Assembly (NCBI GenBank): GCA_014529385.2
Contig: CM043957.1
Coordinates: 66,296,003 to 66,360,002 of the forward strand
DNA: 64,000 nt
Direction: 5' to 3'
Source of the DNA: Adiantum capillus-veneris
Taxonomy: Eukaryota > Streptophyta > Polypodiopsida > Polypodiales > Pteridaceae
Shown in pieces: positions 1 through 11,849 of the stretch. A program made the translations under genes and the position numbers. The notes below the pieces were generated by a model. The model saw only the letters and a program-made list of their open reading frames with translations, ran no database searches and was not told where the DNA came from. Each line of letters opens with the position of its first letter. The stretch's first letter is position 1.

Positions 1-622
1 TTGGTAGAGGATTTACTTAAAATATTTTGGAAAAACATATTCTTGAATATAGTTAATAATTCCCACAAGTAAATAAAAATTGTTCACTTAGGGCTCTATG
101 ATGATCCTTTTACTAAGAGAAGTCCTAAGGAGCGTTTTTGCTTTGGCACTTTGAAATAGAAGAATAAGAATAATTTAGATACCTTCTTAACACTAGTTTG
201 GTAACTTAACAAGACATAAAAGTATCCTTTCATGGTTTTGGCAAAAATAAAATATCTTCAACCTATTGTAGACATGGTCACTCAAAAACTTTAAAGTACA
301 TCTAGGACAATAGCTAGTTCATTAATTTTTAAGCAAGACAAGGATAAGAACTAATAGATTATGACACCTATAATATACTTCTTCAAGGCAGATGAGAAGT
401 CTATCTATGCTTAAAAAGTTTTGGGTAGCTTTAGTTCACCTCTAATGTGAAGACCTATTTCATTTATAGGTTAGGGACCGCTCATTAACATTATTGATAA
501 TCCTACTTTACAAGATAATAAATCAAAATTAGGATTTTATGAATATCAAAATATGGCGGGCCTCCCTTGTTTGCTCAAGTCATGGATGTGGGCTCAAGAG
601 AAGGGTATTATTGATGGTAAAA

Positions 623-624
<2 letters not shown>
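1..624. other. AT-rich stretch without a recognisable gene
   Basis: The stretch is AT-rich with frequent stops in every frame. I see no LTR ends, polymerase motifs or splice-supported exons. It may be old transposon sequence decayed beyond recognition. Confidence 0.5.

Positions 625-662
<38 letters not shown>
625..662. repeat. (GA)n microsatellite
   Basis: An almost pure GA dinucleotide run of about 38 bp. It belongs to a class of GA/CT tracts that recurs at about 5.2, 13.2, 30.2, 46.3 and 49.5 kb, several of them at transposon junctions. Confidence 0.95.
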
Positions 663-664
<2 letters not shown>

Positions 665-1028
665 CCGTTCACTTGGATTACAAAAATTGTACCTTTAATA
701 GGGTAAAATATGCATGTGCAAAAAGGAAAATGCATCTATTAGGCAAGAAATGCATGCTCTCTTCACTACGCTTGCTATTAAGCTAAGTTTTGTCTAATCC
801 ATCTTTCATATTTCGCACAACAAGAGTTGGTTCCCCCCGTGAGCTTTGGTTCTTTCTCTTTTCTAGTCATACAAATACAAAGAGAACCCCAAGTATCACC
901 TTCAGGAAGATCATAACTGATGCTATGGCACTTGCCACTGTTGTTGCAACCAATCCAGCTCACAAACAGTTGTTCAATACACGCACATTCAAATGCTCAT
1001 GCCAAGTGCAACTGCCTCAAAAAAAGGC

Positions 1029-3931
1029 TCATCCTTCATGAGTGGAATGGTTTTCATGATTTGCAGATGGAAAGGGTCTCCGACACTGACATCTACAATA
1101 CAAAGACAAGAAAATCAGAGAAAGGATTGAAAATATAATACCAAAGACATGCACAACCATCAAGGCCACAAACCTTTATGTACACATAAAGGGACATTGT
1201 GCGAATTTGAAAGTTGAAGAAGCACAAACTTCCATAAGTTTGCATCGTTCTGAATGTTTGCTTCTATGGTGAACACCTAGGTATATGGACAAAAATCAAG
1301 TCTTACATAGCATGTGACCCATCAATCTCAATATGAAAAACCCTTAAATGTGTCTTAAATGAGTATAATGTCACCTGTTCATGAGCTTGTACACCTGTCA
1401 AATACTCCTTGAATTTCAATGTCGACGAGAAGTCGTCAAAAGCAAATGCAGCATCTCGTAGAGTTGTCCCAACAATTCCATTCCCAACCGCCTTTCCATA
1501 GGACTCCTATGTTTGAACAGTAAAAACATAGTGGTGATTCTTATGAAATCAACCAAAAGCACAAGCATCAGATAGCCATACAACACATACTTTAAGAGTC
1601 CACAAATGCAGAAAATGCTGTTTGCGTGCTTCAAGCTCATTCAACTGTTCTAGCTGTGCAACCTCCATCTCCGAAAACTTGCGTCTACCAAACCTTATTA
1701 AGTCTGTCCGTGTCACTCGATCCTTTTCCTCCACATCAATGCCAACCTACAAGACAAAAAAAGAAACAGCAGAAATGTTAGATGGTTAACAATTCGGCAG
1801 AATGACCTTCATGAGTTGTTGAAACTAACTCGAGAACTCGGACGATTGTTTTAAATTAACATCACACCATGATGATTTCATCCCAAAAGACCGACAATGA
1901 TGTCCTTCCTCTGCTTGTGAGGGGTGTCTCCCCCCCCCCCCCCCCCCCCGCCCCTGCCCCTTTCCCCTATCACAAGCATTTACAAGTGTATAGCCATCTC
2001 ACAATGAGATAGAAAACACAGTGTGGCCATCCAGTGGAGACTGAATGACACTGCTTATGCGCTTCCTGCAGGCAGAGTAAGTTTGGCTCAGGATTCTTCG
2101 TTCGATGGCCTCCACCCTTCCAAATATGTTGACTCACAGTAGCCATAGAGTTTTGAAACGGGAAGCTCTTTAACGATTCTCAAAGCTTTCAGGAGGTCTC
2201 GACATATACATAGACGCTAATGATCATGCACATAGCAAAACATGCCAAAGTCAGACATATATTAGGTGCATTGTGTGCTAGAGAACTCATGGCTTGCTTG
2301 AAACTTCAAATAGAATAAATAGCAACCACAAGTGATAAATTTGGTCGGGGTTCTTGGAAACTACGGTATGGTGTTCAATTGGGGGCCAGCAGCATGGTCA
2401 GCTAGTGAGACAGAGCAGCCTGCAGGACAGCTTTGCTATTAGGCTCTAGGCAAGGCCACCTTAGCAATGCCCTATACCTGACTTCTCGACAGAGACATGG
2501 ATTCAGGAGAGACCTCCGGTTCATATGTAGGCTCGGTGACAGGTGTTTTCATGTTTTCAAGGGGCAGCCTGAGCTGCCTGCAGTGACGGACAGAGCTTGA
2601 GCCACACCCTCACAGGGGCAATATAATTGCATCCAGGTCAGTTCAAACAAGGCAACCCAAAACTCCCTCTGCAGTAGGGGATCTAAACAGAAACTTTTCG
2701 GCTCCATCAGAAAGGAATGTTGAGAGGGAAGAAATGCCAGGAAAAAGAAGACTGCTTTTGGCCCAGAAGCACTCACTAATTAGGCTTTTAATGAGTTACC
2801 TCATGCAAAACGGTAACCAGCCTAAACAATATGGCGGTGCAAAAAGAAAACAATAGACACCACATCATGCAAAGAAAATGATCAAATGCAACACCCCTCT
2901 AAAACAGAAACATAAGAAACTTCATGAATTGATCAAAGGCCCTTTGTAACAGATTAGCTGGATACCTGAGAAGCACCTGTAATAGCACAAACAATCAAGG
3001 ATCTTGTGTGAGATACATTGAAGGTTATTTTTGGCGGGCTCCAAAGCTTTCCAATATTTGAAGGGCTAGGCCACAAAATCTGTTCAGGTATAATCAACAA
3101 AAGTCAGTAGTATGTCAAACCACCAACCATGTGTAGAATGGCCGTGCCGATCCAACAAAACATAGCTTTTAAATAAATAAATCAATGTTTCGAAAAATAA
3201 TTCAAAATTTACAAAAATACTTACTGAATGAAGAACACAGAAATGCATGACATGCTTGTGTTTGTAGCGCATAGGCCCCATATTGAAACTTGAAGCCACT
3301 AGGGTAGTATTAGTATCCAAAATGCGTTTCTTTTGCGTATTAAAGAGGCACAACTTTAAATAGATAGATACATATCCATGTTGTTACTTATTCATGGGGG
3401 TACGCTAATATAAAGGGGGTGTTGTTTTGGGTTACACACAAACAAGCAAGCAAGCAAGCACACAGATTTATTAGACAACAAGGGAACACACAGAAAGCTC
3501 TACATGAATATGCAGTGTTATATCAATAACTAGATAAACCTGTTGAGCAAAAATTAAAGAGCAGCAAAACTTGGTAAAACTTGCCATCGGTTTTCCAAGC
3601 TTGCCTCTTTCAAACCTCAAAGCAGTAGCGTCCACAACCCCTCCTGTATCTACAATATCCCATGGGCCTTATCAGGTGCCAACAAGAATCATAGTTTTGA
3701 GAGCTGCAGCAAAGAGAGAAAAATTCCCATACATTTAGCGATTAAAATGCGTACTAAAATTCGAGTCAGTAGGTACTCCTTCTGCACCTTCTTGTTTTTT
3801 GCTTGCTTCAATATACTTCTTTCTTCACAAGATAAAATGCTCTCGTACGAGCACAACGGACTCATTTGATGTACCTCATCAGGGAAAAGGCACCACACAT
3901 GCACCTCTCTGCATTTCCAAGTATTTACCAT
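1029..3931 (-). CDS. 4'-phosphopantetheinyl transferase, plant Sfp type, six exons
   Basis: The predicted enzyme moves 4'-phosphopantetheine from CoA to a serine of acyl carrier proteins, probably in plastid or mitochondrion. Exons read by eye on the minus strand: 3931-3733, 3649-3585, 3079-2966, 1746-1591, 1506-1307 and 1092-1029. They total 798 nt, which is 265 codons plus a stop, with no internal stop, and all intron phases agree. Family motifs are in order: an N-terminal REVHVW...PDEV segment, FNVSHT (108-113), GIDVEE (D130 and E132 as metal ligands) and WTLKESYGK (W175, K178, E179, K183), then a C-terminal EIDGSHA that matches the family's DSHYAA region. Introns are GT-AG except intron 2, which appears to be GC-AG (GCAAGT). 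ATG 3931 follows an in-frame stop, but no transit peptide is visible, so an upstream exon is possible. The C-terminal tail is the least certain part. Confidence 0.88.
1930..1949. repeat. Poly-C tract in intron 3 of the transferase gene
   Basis: A run of about 20 C on the + strand lies within the 1.2-kb third intron (2965-1747) and reads as poly-G in the pre-mRNA. The rest of the intron shows no inserted element that I recognise. Confidence 0.9.
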
Positions 3932-3992
3932 CAACTGACAAGCTCACAAAGCATCAATGCGTACTGGGTGTGCACAAAAAATCATGTCTCTC

Positions 3993-3995
<3 letters not shown>

Positions 3996-4030
<35 letters not shown>
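3996..4030. repeat. (TG)n microsatellite upstream of the transferase gene
   Basis: About 35 bp of TG repeats lie 65 bp upstream of the transferase ATG, between the gene and the LINE remnant that follows. It sits where a core promoter or 5' UTR would be expected. Confidence 0.95.
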
Positions 4031-4031
<1 letters not shown>

Positions 4032-5197
4032 CGCACATTGTCACCCCAACTTTTGGTCATTGGCAACCAACTTATTGGGATATTGTTTTTGGGAAGCTTG
4101 AAGGACATATTCCTGGATGTCCCTTTACTTCTTCTCTCATTGTTGATTGGAAAGTTGTCACTTCACATTTCGCTTGGAATGGTCAACCATCTGCTGTGGG
4201 TAATTCTCTTCGTTTGGAGAGTCTGCATTGGAGCAGGGCCTTTAGCTTCGACTTTGGTTCAACGGTCTCCTCGCCGAGCATATTTTCTTGCCCAAAAAGG
4301 AATCTGTCAGGTGCATCAGGTGCTTGATGACTCGGGTTATGTTCTTTCGTTCGCTGATGCAGTGTCCCACTTTCAGTTGGGTCCTCACTATTCTTCTCTC
4401 TGGCGGGAAATTCAAAGGATGCTTGCTCATCACCACCCATTCCTCCTTTGGATGTGGACTCTCGCTTCTCTAATTGGAATCTGGCTACTACTAGATTGGA
4501 TTGCATCTCAGCTGGCAGTGTATATGCCATCTTTCAGTCTGATATATGGATTGTGCGTCATGGTAATCAGCTGTGGTTGCTCTCCGAGCCATCCTTGTGG
4601 TGGCAACACACAATGTCTCGTATTTGGTAGAGTCATCTACCTTTGAAGGAACGGGTTTTCTTGTAGAGCTGCTTGGTGGAGCTCTACCTGTTGGCAGTGT
4701 ATTACATGCTCGGCATATTGCACCTTCCCACTGCCCCAGATGCCTTGAAGCTGAGGAGACCGTGCCACACTTACTATGGTGTTGTCGCCACTCTAGAGCC
4801 TTCATTCGGCAAGTGTCGACTGCTCTTCGGCTGCGTTTTCCTTCCAGCTCTTTTCACAGACTCTTTTGGATTTTTGGGGTGCTTCAGTCATTGCATTCTC
4901 AGTTTGTGGTGTTCTTCACCTGGGTCAGATTTTGGACTCTGTGGGCCATCTGGCACCATAGGAACTCCTTAATGTTCCAAGGCACTTATGTTGACCCCTT
5001 CATCTCTTGGTCAAGCACTGCATTTTTTTTATGACGTTGGAGACATCACTCTTGATGCATATAGGATTTACTTTGACTGTTTCTAGCTTTCAGAGCCTCA
5101 TAGTGCTCCGCTCTTTGTATCCCTTTCTTTTCGTGGGTTTTCCTCGCTTTGAGGTTTCCCACTTGTAAAGTAATCAAAGCAGATTTACAAAAAAAAA
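4031..5197 (+). mobile_element. 5'-truncated LINE with zinc-binding RT C-terminus
   Basis: Overlapping + frames (4038-4646 and 4573-5034) encode the C-terminal part of a plant LINE ORF2. The second contains the reverse-transcriptase zinc-binding signature: a CPRC pair followed by HLLWCC, with LFWIF and WAIWHHRN downstream, as in the zf-RVT family. The first part matches the region between RT and the zinc domain only in general character and is frame-broken. The copy ends in a short A-run (5189-5197). EN and RT are absent, which is normal for a 5'-truncated LINE insertion. Confidence 0.75.
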
Positions 5198-5199
5198 GT

Positions 5200-5202
<3 letters not shown>

Positions 5203-5265
<63 letters not shown>
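5203..5265. repeat. Compound (TG)n(AG)n microsatellite between two LINE tails
   Basis: TG repeats run to about 5232 and switch directly to AG repeats up to 5265. The poly-A end of the + LINE abuts the TG side and the 3' end of the minus LINE abuts the AG side, so the tract joins two LINE tails. Confidence 0.95.
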
Positions 5266-5268
<3 letters not shown>

Positions 5269-5869
5269 AATGAAATGAAATGTTACATTAAACGTCTTTA
5301 AAAGGCCAAAATGACCTATGAGACCAAACTGATACAATCCTTGTGGATTTAATCCAAAGTCTGGGTACATAAATAAAATGGAAGGCTAAAAAAGACTCAA
5401 ACTAAAAGAATAAAATCGTCCGACTAGAATCATCATCATCATTGTCAATGCCCAAGGATGTCCGGCATCGGGCGTTGTCCGACAGTATTGCATCGGTCGC
5501 TAAAGAGCTTTGTCAATGTCCGCCTCTGTAAATAGTCGTACTGGGCGTCTCCCATATCATGCTAGAATAGTCCTGATCCTCTCATGGAGCCTCCGTCGAT
5601 GTCGTGGTCGCCCTCGTAGACGTGGGCTCTGTCGACTAATATACCTCCGGTATAAGTGGGCTTTGAAGTCTGCTATGAGGCATGCTTATCTGGCTGCTGA
5701 GTCCCTGCTCTAAAAAAGTTAGTGATCTCCCTCTCTGAATGTCTCCCACTGCCTGGTCTCCTCAAGAGACTCTCCCTGTGTCTGTGCAGCTCTAGCAAAA
5801 TCAACTCGAGGCAACTTTGATCCTGATATCTCATGACTCTAGCCAACAGTCCAAAGCCCTCTCTGAATA

Positions 5870-6350
5870 GAAAGTAAAAGAGACCTCGTATCTCATAGTA
5901 TACCAGACAATGACAAATGTAACTCTGTCTCTGGCTCTATATGACACAACTGGCATATCCTAGCCTCTGCTAGTACTCTCCTAAAATTGTCAGTCTCAAT
6001 CTCTAGCTGATGCGATAATGTGCGCATCTAACCAATAGCACATCGTATCCCATAGGATAAATGAGCGTTCATATAGGCCAGTCTGATCACATATCCATCC
6101 TCTGTTAGTTGGAGAAGATGCTCTCTATAGAAATCCGTCTTCCTGCCCAACTCTTGTGTCGGCTGTATCCATGTGCTTCTGGTATCTAGTTGAATCAAAT
6201 CCTGACGTATAAGTCTAGTGACCTCTGTCTGCATGAGAGAAAGGGAGGGTGCATCCAAGGAGTATTGGAATGGAGACAGTTTATCCATGATGAAGCCATG
6301 TGACTGAAACCATGATGTCATCTGCCCATACCAGCATGGTGTGTCCCCCT
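5870..6350 (-). pseudogene. LINE ORF2 C-terminal segment
   Basis: The minus frame 6321-6028 continues downstream of RT and runs into a segment containing CQLCHIEPE near 5950, a CX2C pair like the C-terminal zinc motif of LINE ORF2 proteins. Beyond about 5870 I see only stops and then the 3' UTR and tail. Order and strand tie it to the RT and endonuclease above. Confidence 0.55.
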
Positions 6351-6724
6351 ATAGTGCTAGCTGTCGGGATGACTCAAGGGCTAGCCGAGCATATCTGTCT
6401 CTGGGGAGGTCCCATAAATGATTAGTAAGGGCCTCAACTGCAATGGGGGGGGCACAGCTAGCTCAGTTCGAATAATCTCATGTGGCACTCAGGCCTTAGC
6501 CCGAATCAACCGAGAGATCATAGAGACTAGAGGCCTCTCCATACACATCAATGCTACCAAATCTGCCATGGTGGTCCACTAAGGGTCCTCAAATCTGAAC
6601 CCCATAAACCATAGCTAAAGCCAATAGAGTGTCAAAAAGCCACAGCTTTGTTCGAGGTTCCTGAAACTGGACCTGCAAACACATCTTCTCCAGTCCTCCC
6701 AAGGCTGCATAAGCTCTCGTCAAT

Positions 6725-7560
6725 CTAGTCTCTGCTGCTCTCCTCAATGAAAACACCGGTCCATTGAAGACTACCCCAAGATAGGTGTATGCATCTTGAT
6801 TTTCCCAAGATCAGCATATAACAATAGTGGGATCCATGTCCCTGCCAACTGTGCTCCTCTATCACCATCCCTCTCAATGTAGTCAGAAACCTCATCCACA
6901 TACATGCCAAATAGTGTAGGGGATAGTGGGTAGCCCTGTTTCACCCCAATAGTGGAGTGAACCAAATCAAAAATCCCCTCTAGAGGTGCGTACATGCCCC
7001 ACTACTAACTTGTATAGAGCCATGATCTCCCAGCTCAGCTCTTTGGGTACCCCCATCTCCTGCAGCCTATACATCAATCTAGCTCTGGGCACTGTATCGA
7101 AGGCTTTGCGGAAATCCACAAAGCAACAATAAAGCCCTCTCCCACGCGATCTCCCCTCCTCAATAATGGCTCTGAGTGTCAGAATATGATCAAGAGTAGA
7201 GAAACCTCTCCTGAAACCCGCCTGTCCTACTGCTCGTACACCCTCTCTCTCTGCCCATCTACTCAACTGCTTCTCAAGGATGGATGAGTACAACCGTGCC
7301 AATGTGTGTCCAATCATGATGGTGTGGTAGTTCCCAGGCTCCATAGGGTCCCCTGACTTGAAGATAGGTACAATAGTGGACAAACTCCGAGTATTAGGTA
7401 GGCCCTCGCGCATGACACGATTGAACATCACTGCTAGAAGTTTTGCAAGCAGATCTCTGGCATGTATAAAATGCTCTGCTACCAGGCCACGTGATCATAT
7501 GCCCTCTTGATCTTCATCCTATCAATGGCTTTCTTTACCATCCCAGCGGTAAAGAAAGCA
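6725..7560 (-). pseudogene. LINE reverse transcriptase domain
   Basis: The minus frame 7431-6967 contains the RT fingers and palm: VPIFKSGD, a QAGFRRGFSTLDHI block and FVDFRKAFDTV (first catalytic Asp). Frame 6995-6771 continues with GVKQGYPLSPTLF, but the YADD box reads LLYADL, so the second Asp is lost to a small deletion or frameshift. The enzyme would copy LINE RNA at the nicked target. It is inactive as read. Confidence 0.85.
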
Positions 7561-8053
7561 CATGTGTGTGGGCATGGCTTTGGCGGATCTGGAACAGGTG
7601 GCTGCTTCGAGACTGTGTAGAGGGATGACGCATATTGACCCCATACCTCCGTAGAAGTGATGACTGGTGGGGGAGAGTGCTCATGGAAGAGTCACCATGC
7701 CTTGCCTGAATCCTGGCTAAAAACAATTGATATAAATCCTGCTCTACTCGAGCTAGAAACGCCCTCTTCTTCCATCGTACCAAACACCGAGAAGCAATCC
7801 GTGACTATCTGTGGGTAATGACTCCTAGAAGTACCTCCCTCTGAAGTCGAGCTTTGGTCTCTCTGCACTCCTCATCATACCATCTATTTTAGGGTATGCT
7901 CCCAGAACGTCGTCACTGCCCCAGGCTCAGTGTGTGGGTATGCCTCTGTTGTTGCGTCCTATAGTCTCTGTCAATATATAAGTGAGCTCCCCTAGAGGTC
8001 TCCCCGGGTCCTCAGTGCATAAACGTCTGTAGATACCACCTATGTAGACAGAA

Positions 8054-8900
8054 TCAGTCTCCGAAGTAAAACTGTATCAAGTATGCGTAGATGTCTGTGC
8101 CAATCAAGCTGTGCTGAACTGGAATCGAGTTGTGCTGAACTAGAATGAGACAGTAAACGTGAGGAGGGCATGATCTACTGCTACCACAATAGGCATGTAA
8201 AGTCCTGAATAGAGGGTATGAAACTGGGCGTTGGAAAACAAGTGAACCCACTCGACGTTGGAAATCTTTGGAGGCCATCAAGATGGCCAGACCATGTGCG
8301 GTCCCCAAATCTGTCAGATATTCCCCCTATCCAGTTTGCTCTTCATCCTACGAACACCTGGCCAATCCCATATCACTGACATCCAATTCTCTCACCATTT
8401 CCTCTGAGGTATCGTAGAAAGCTGTACAAGACTGGCCTATCCTTGACATTAGAGTCTCCCAGAAAATTTACATCTCCATCCCTAGAGAACTCCCATATGT
8501 CCTCATCCAATATCATGTAGGGTGATTGCCCCCTGGGCGATGCATAATGAGATGTGCTGGGAACAAAATAGCATATTGCAATGTAGAGTGGCCTCCCTGT
8601 CTCCGGTCTCACTCTGACCCACATATATTTGGCATGCTCATCTCTCCAAACAATACGAATGAGGGGTTGAAGCTCCTCCCTGAATATAGGACTACCACAC
8701 CTCCTGTCCCCCTGTCCTCTATGCATTGATCTCACATCCTGCATACAAGTAGTCTCCCAATGGTATCCGGTCACACTAGATGATGTGTCCCGGGGAGTTT
8801 GATGCGTTTCCGAGTTAAAAATAATCTCTCTTCCCTTAAAGCTATCCTCAAATGCGCCTACATCTAGCTTCATTGATCCATTACAATTCCATGCTGCCAT
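8054..8900 (-). pseudogene. LINE apurinic-type endonuclease domain
   Basis: The minus frame 8900-8373 begins with AAWNCNG, the usual start of LINE endonucleases of the EEP family, followed by an ETHQ element like the catalytic Glu region, YIAICYFVP, and GDSNVK for the expected GDFN metal site. The second half (8308-8054) is in another frame and broken. The enzyme would nick target DNA to prime reverse transcription. The D-x-N motif is altered to GDSN. Confidence 0.75.
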
Positions 8901-8919
8901 TTTAAGGCTGGTCCCATAG

Positions 8920-9331
8920 GTCTCGCACCGTCATGAGGTGAGTCTTTCCAACACCACTACTCTCCCTCCCCTATAGAAAGCAATTTTCCCTTTCTCCGTA
9001 GCCGCCTTGATCTCGAGCATCAACTCTTGCATGTGTGCTACCTGTGTTGAGATCATCACCCAAAAATATCCCAGTTTGCTTGAGTGTTGGTCTCTTCTTT
9101 CCTAGCTTCCAGTGTAGGGAATCGTATAATGAGTGCTCTTTCCTTAGGCCTTCCTTTCTCATCACTTCCCTTCTTAACAACTATTGAAGACCCTATGTGT
9201 GTGGGTTCAAAAATACCCATGCGCTTCAAGAGCTCTTGCACTTCTTCTTCTACTTTTCCAGTGTCTTTGAGACCTCTAACACGCACATGGAGGACTCTAG
9301 TCTTTCTCTTTTGCTCCTCCTCAATTGTCAT
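8920..9331 (-). pseudogene. LINE ORF1-like protein with RRM-like fold
   Basis: The frame begins at ATG 9331, about 430 bp upstream of the endonuclease. It alternates short beta-like segments (VLHVRVRGL, RALIIRF) with a charged helix (EEEVQELLKRMG), as in the RRM-type ORF1p of many LINEs. It shifts frame near 9080 and stops near 8970. Such proteins bind the LINE RNA. The assignment rests on position and secondary-structure pattern only. Confidence 0.5.
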
Positions 9332-9367
9332 ATTGATGACAGTGGATGTCGGGTGGCTTCAGGCTTC

Positions 9368-9391
9368 TCACACACACACACACACACACAA
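9368..9391. repeat. (CA)n microsatellite at the LINE 5' end
   Basis: A short CA run immediately upstream (in LINE orientation) of the ORF1-like frame. It may mark the insertion junction. Confidence 0.9.
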
Positions 9392-11520
9392 CATTGAAAT
9401 AAGCAACCCTATAACAGAAGGAATGGGAACAAAAACAACAAAACAAACCGTGATGTTGGAGGCTCAAGAAAAGATGTAGAACAGCAACACACTTGTCGCA
9501 AAAACTGTGACTTTGGTTTTGAATGCATTGTAAGATTAGCAGCCAACCGAGCATAAGAAAATGCACTCCTGGATAAAACATTTGCACGAGTGAGAGTGGG
9601 AGATAGCTAGAGAAAGAAAAAATGATTGAACAAACTACAATAAAAATGTCTACTAGAAGCCATTAGCAAGTTTCTTTATCCTCTAAACATCCTGGAGTGC
9701 AAAGACAATAATGCTAGGTGTAACGTGCACAATGGCTCTTTGTGCCACTAGGACATGCTAAACCTATTTCCAGAGCTAAACAACGTCTACAGAGCCTTGG
9801 AAATTTTGTACCGAATTTTTTTTGTGAGCATATTAGTTTTCATCATACGGTACGAAAATAGTGTTTTTCAATTTATATTGTACGGTATGGATTCATATGG
9901 TGTGTCGTTATTTACCTCTTTAAAACCATACCAACATTTGCAAATTACCTCATGACTTACAAGTTGCGACTATACCTGGGGCTAAGGTTAAGGTGTCTAA
10001 ACACTCGTGGAAAATGGCCTAGGTAGTGGGTACACCAAACTAACAGCCAAGACTCAACGCACAGCTGCAATAATAACAAAGGCATACCGTATTTGAGTCC
10101 ATACGACTGTACAATATGGGCAGTTGTACACTGTGGGGAAACTTCCATGTTTGCAAGACAAGCACGTCCACATGAGTCCCTTAGGTTATGTTTTTGGCAG
10201 TCATAACTCTCTTTGCATATTTGGTTTGTACAATGTATTTGCTGGGTGCTTTTACACTATGATTGGCATCCAATGGCACTAGCATGTAAATTGAGATGAC
10301 ATTGAGTCATCCCTCAAGTCTCACATCAAACAAGTGAGCCATTTAGGAGATATCATCCATTTATTGTCCCTGTAGTATGTGCACCTTTTTTTACTGTTCC
10401 AGGGGAACGGGATCTTGAGGAAACTAGAGGGTCACTTTACATGGACAAAAATGCCCCTAGCGCCCCCATATCTCGATTGTTTTTTCCCAAGCTGTCCCTA
10501 GCCTTTTGCATCAGCCCATGGCCCTCCTAAGCCACTCTTGGCGTTTTGTAGCAGCATCGCAGCCTATCTCGAGCCCATGTCTGAGCACATTCAAGGGGCC
10601 CTCTCTGCTATCTAATTAGTCATTATATAACCCACATGTCTTTGCTGCCATTTCCGCTCCGTTTTCAGCCCTAGATCTCACAGCCATTCCCACATTTTTT
10701 CAACCAGCATTCCCATATCACCAAGATCCCATACCAACTTTGCCAAGGGGACTCCCTCCCAAATCCATCTCCTCTAAAGGAAACACAGGATCAACACAAA
10801 ACTGCTTGCCAAGGGAGCCCACTACTCCGATAGACTGCCATTGCAGGTTAGAATGCTCTGGAAGAGGAACCAAACCCTGAAAAGCCAGCCATATATGACA
10901 ACCATGGTGACCCAATGCTAGCAATCTAGAAAACTTAGCGTCCTCTGAAGCGACAACGGGACGATTGCAGGCAGCAGAATAGGCCCACTATCCCTCATGA
11001 GCAGGCATGTCAAATCTGTCCCCAAATTGTAGCGTGTAAATCAGAAGGAATAGCATTGTGTCATGAGCACAGCAAGAGAAACATCTCTATGAGAAGTACA
11101 TGAAGGTACAATAATATGTTTCTATCAGGCTCAGGAAAAGGAGAAGGTATCTCTGTTGAAGCAGTACAAGCCTGAAGAGATGAATCCTATTGAGGATCCC
11201 TATGCTTGTAGACCTATCTAACTGGAGGAGCTTTTGTCTGCCTCTGTCGCCTTCGAATCTTCTTTGCTTCTCTCCTCCTAGCTCTCTCAACCTCTGACCT
11301 CCTAGTACCTGATGATGCCTCCAGGCTGTTGTCTCTCTTGAGACATTGTCTATTGTATGTGCGCCAAACGCTCTGACCTCCTAGTGCATTCAGGCTGCCA
11401 TACGACAAAACAATGTCATGGTAAACCTTCAAAGAATACTCTTTTGTTGTATGTCTCCTCCAGATAGGGAAAGAAATGGACCCAAGAGGATTCTTCACAA
11501 GAGAGAGAGAAGGGGAAGAA
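9392..11520. other. Stretch without a recognisable gene
   Basis: Only short stop-bounded frames are present. 9800-9900 contains repeated TACGGTAC-like words, and 10700-10925 has a 68-codon minus frame of no recognised family. I see no splice-supported exons or LTR ends. Confidence 0.45.

Positions 11521-11552
<32 letters not shown>
11521..11552. repeat. Poly-G tract
   Basis: A run of 32 consecutive G on + preceded by GA-rich DNA. It creates spurious glycine- or proline-rich frames on both strands. Confidence 0.95.
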
Positions 11553-11553
<1 letters not shown>

Positions 11554-11563
11554 ATACACACCA

Positions 11564-11639
11564 TCGGATGGTGCACCACCCTCACTCAAAACAACACCCA
11601 GTCGGATGGTGCACCACCATCACTCAAAACAACACCCAG
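11564..11639. repeat. 38-bp tandem repeat, two copies
   Basis: Two adjacent units of about 38 bp beginning TCGGATGGTGCACCACC differ at about one position. They directly follow the poly-G tract. Confidence 0.9.
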
Positions 11640-11849
11640 CCTACAGCCTATCCCTATAATATGCGGTTGAAACTCTCGCAAGTCCGAGAAACTTGGATGT
11701 AGCTGCTAGATCCTAGCCGACGCTAGGTAGATCCATCATTGCCTCCATGTATACAAGTAGGAATAGGCTCTCTTGTGACTAAAATAGGCCAATGCTAGCT
11801 AGCTTGATCCAATGTCTCAAACTAAACCCTATAGCAACGCCTCCCCAAT

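Larger units (their letters stand above)
5266..9345 (-). mobile_element. Near full-length non-L1 LINE, degenerate
   Basis: On the minus strand the order is an ORF1-like RRM segment, an endonuclease, RT and a C-terminal CX2C segment, about 4.1 kb in all, ending in repeated CATTT units followed by (CT)n. The RT core carries FVDFRKAFDTV and GVKQGYPLSPTLF, which resembles the CR1/Jockey/RTE-like range more than plant L1, whose motif is closer to LDFEKAYD. Several frameshifts and stops make the copy non-functional. The same 3' tail sequence recurs near 46.3 kb and 51.4 kb. Confidence 0.8.

Noticed and set aside
2549-2776. Minus frame with REFWVALFELTW, similar to the WxFALxEL end of the phosphopantetheinyl transferase
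   Set aside because: It lies in intron 3, before the GIDVEE exon, so the order is wrong. The real C-terminal EIDGSHA is in exon 5.
11214-11702. Frames with poly-Pro or poly-Gly on either strand
   Set aside because: They are produced by the 32-bp poly-G tract.
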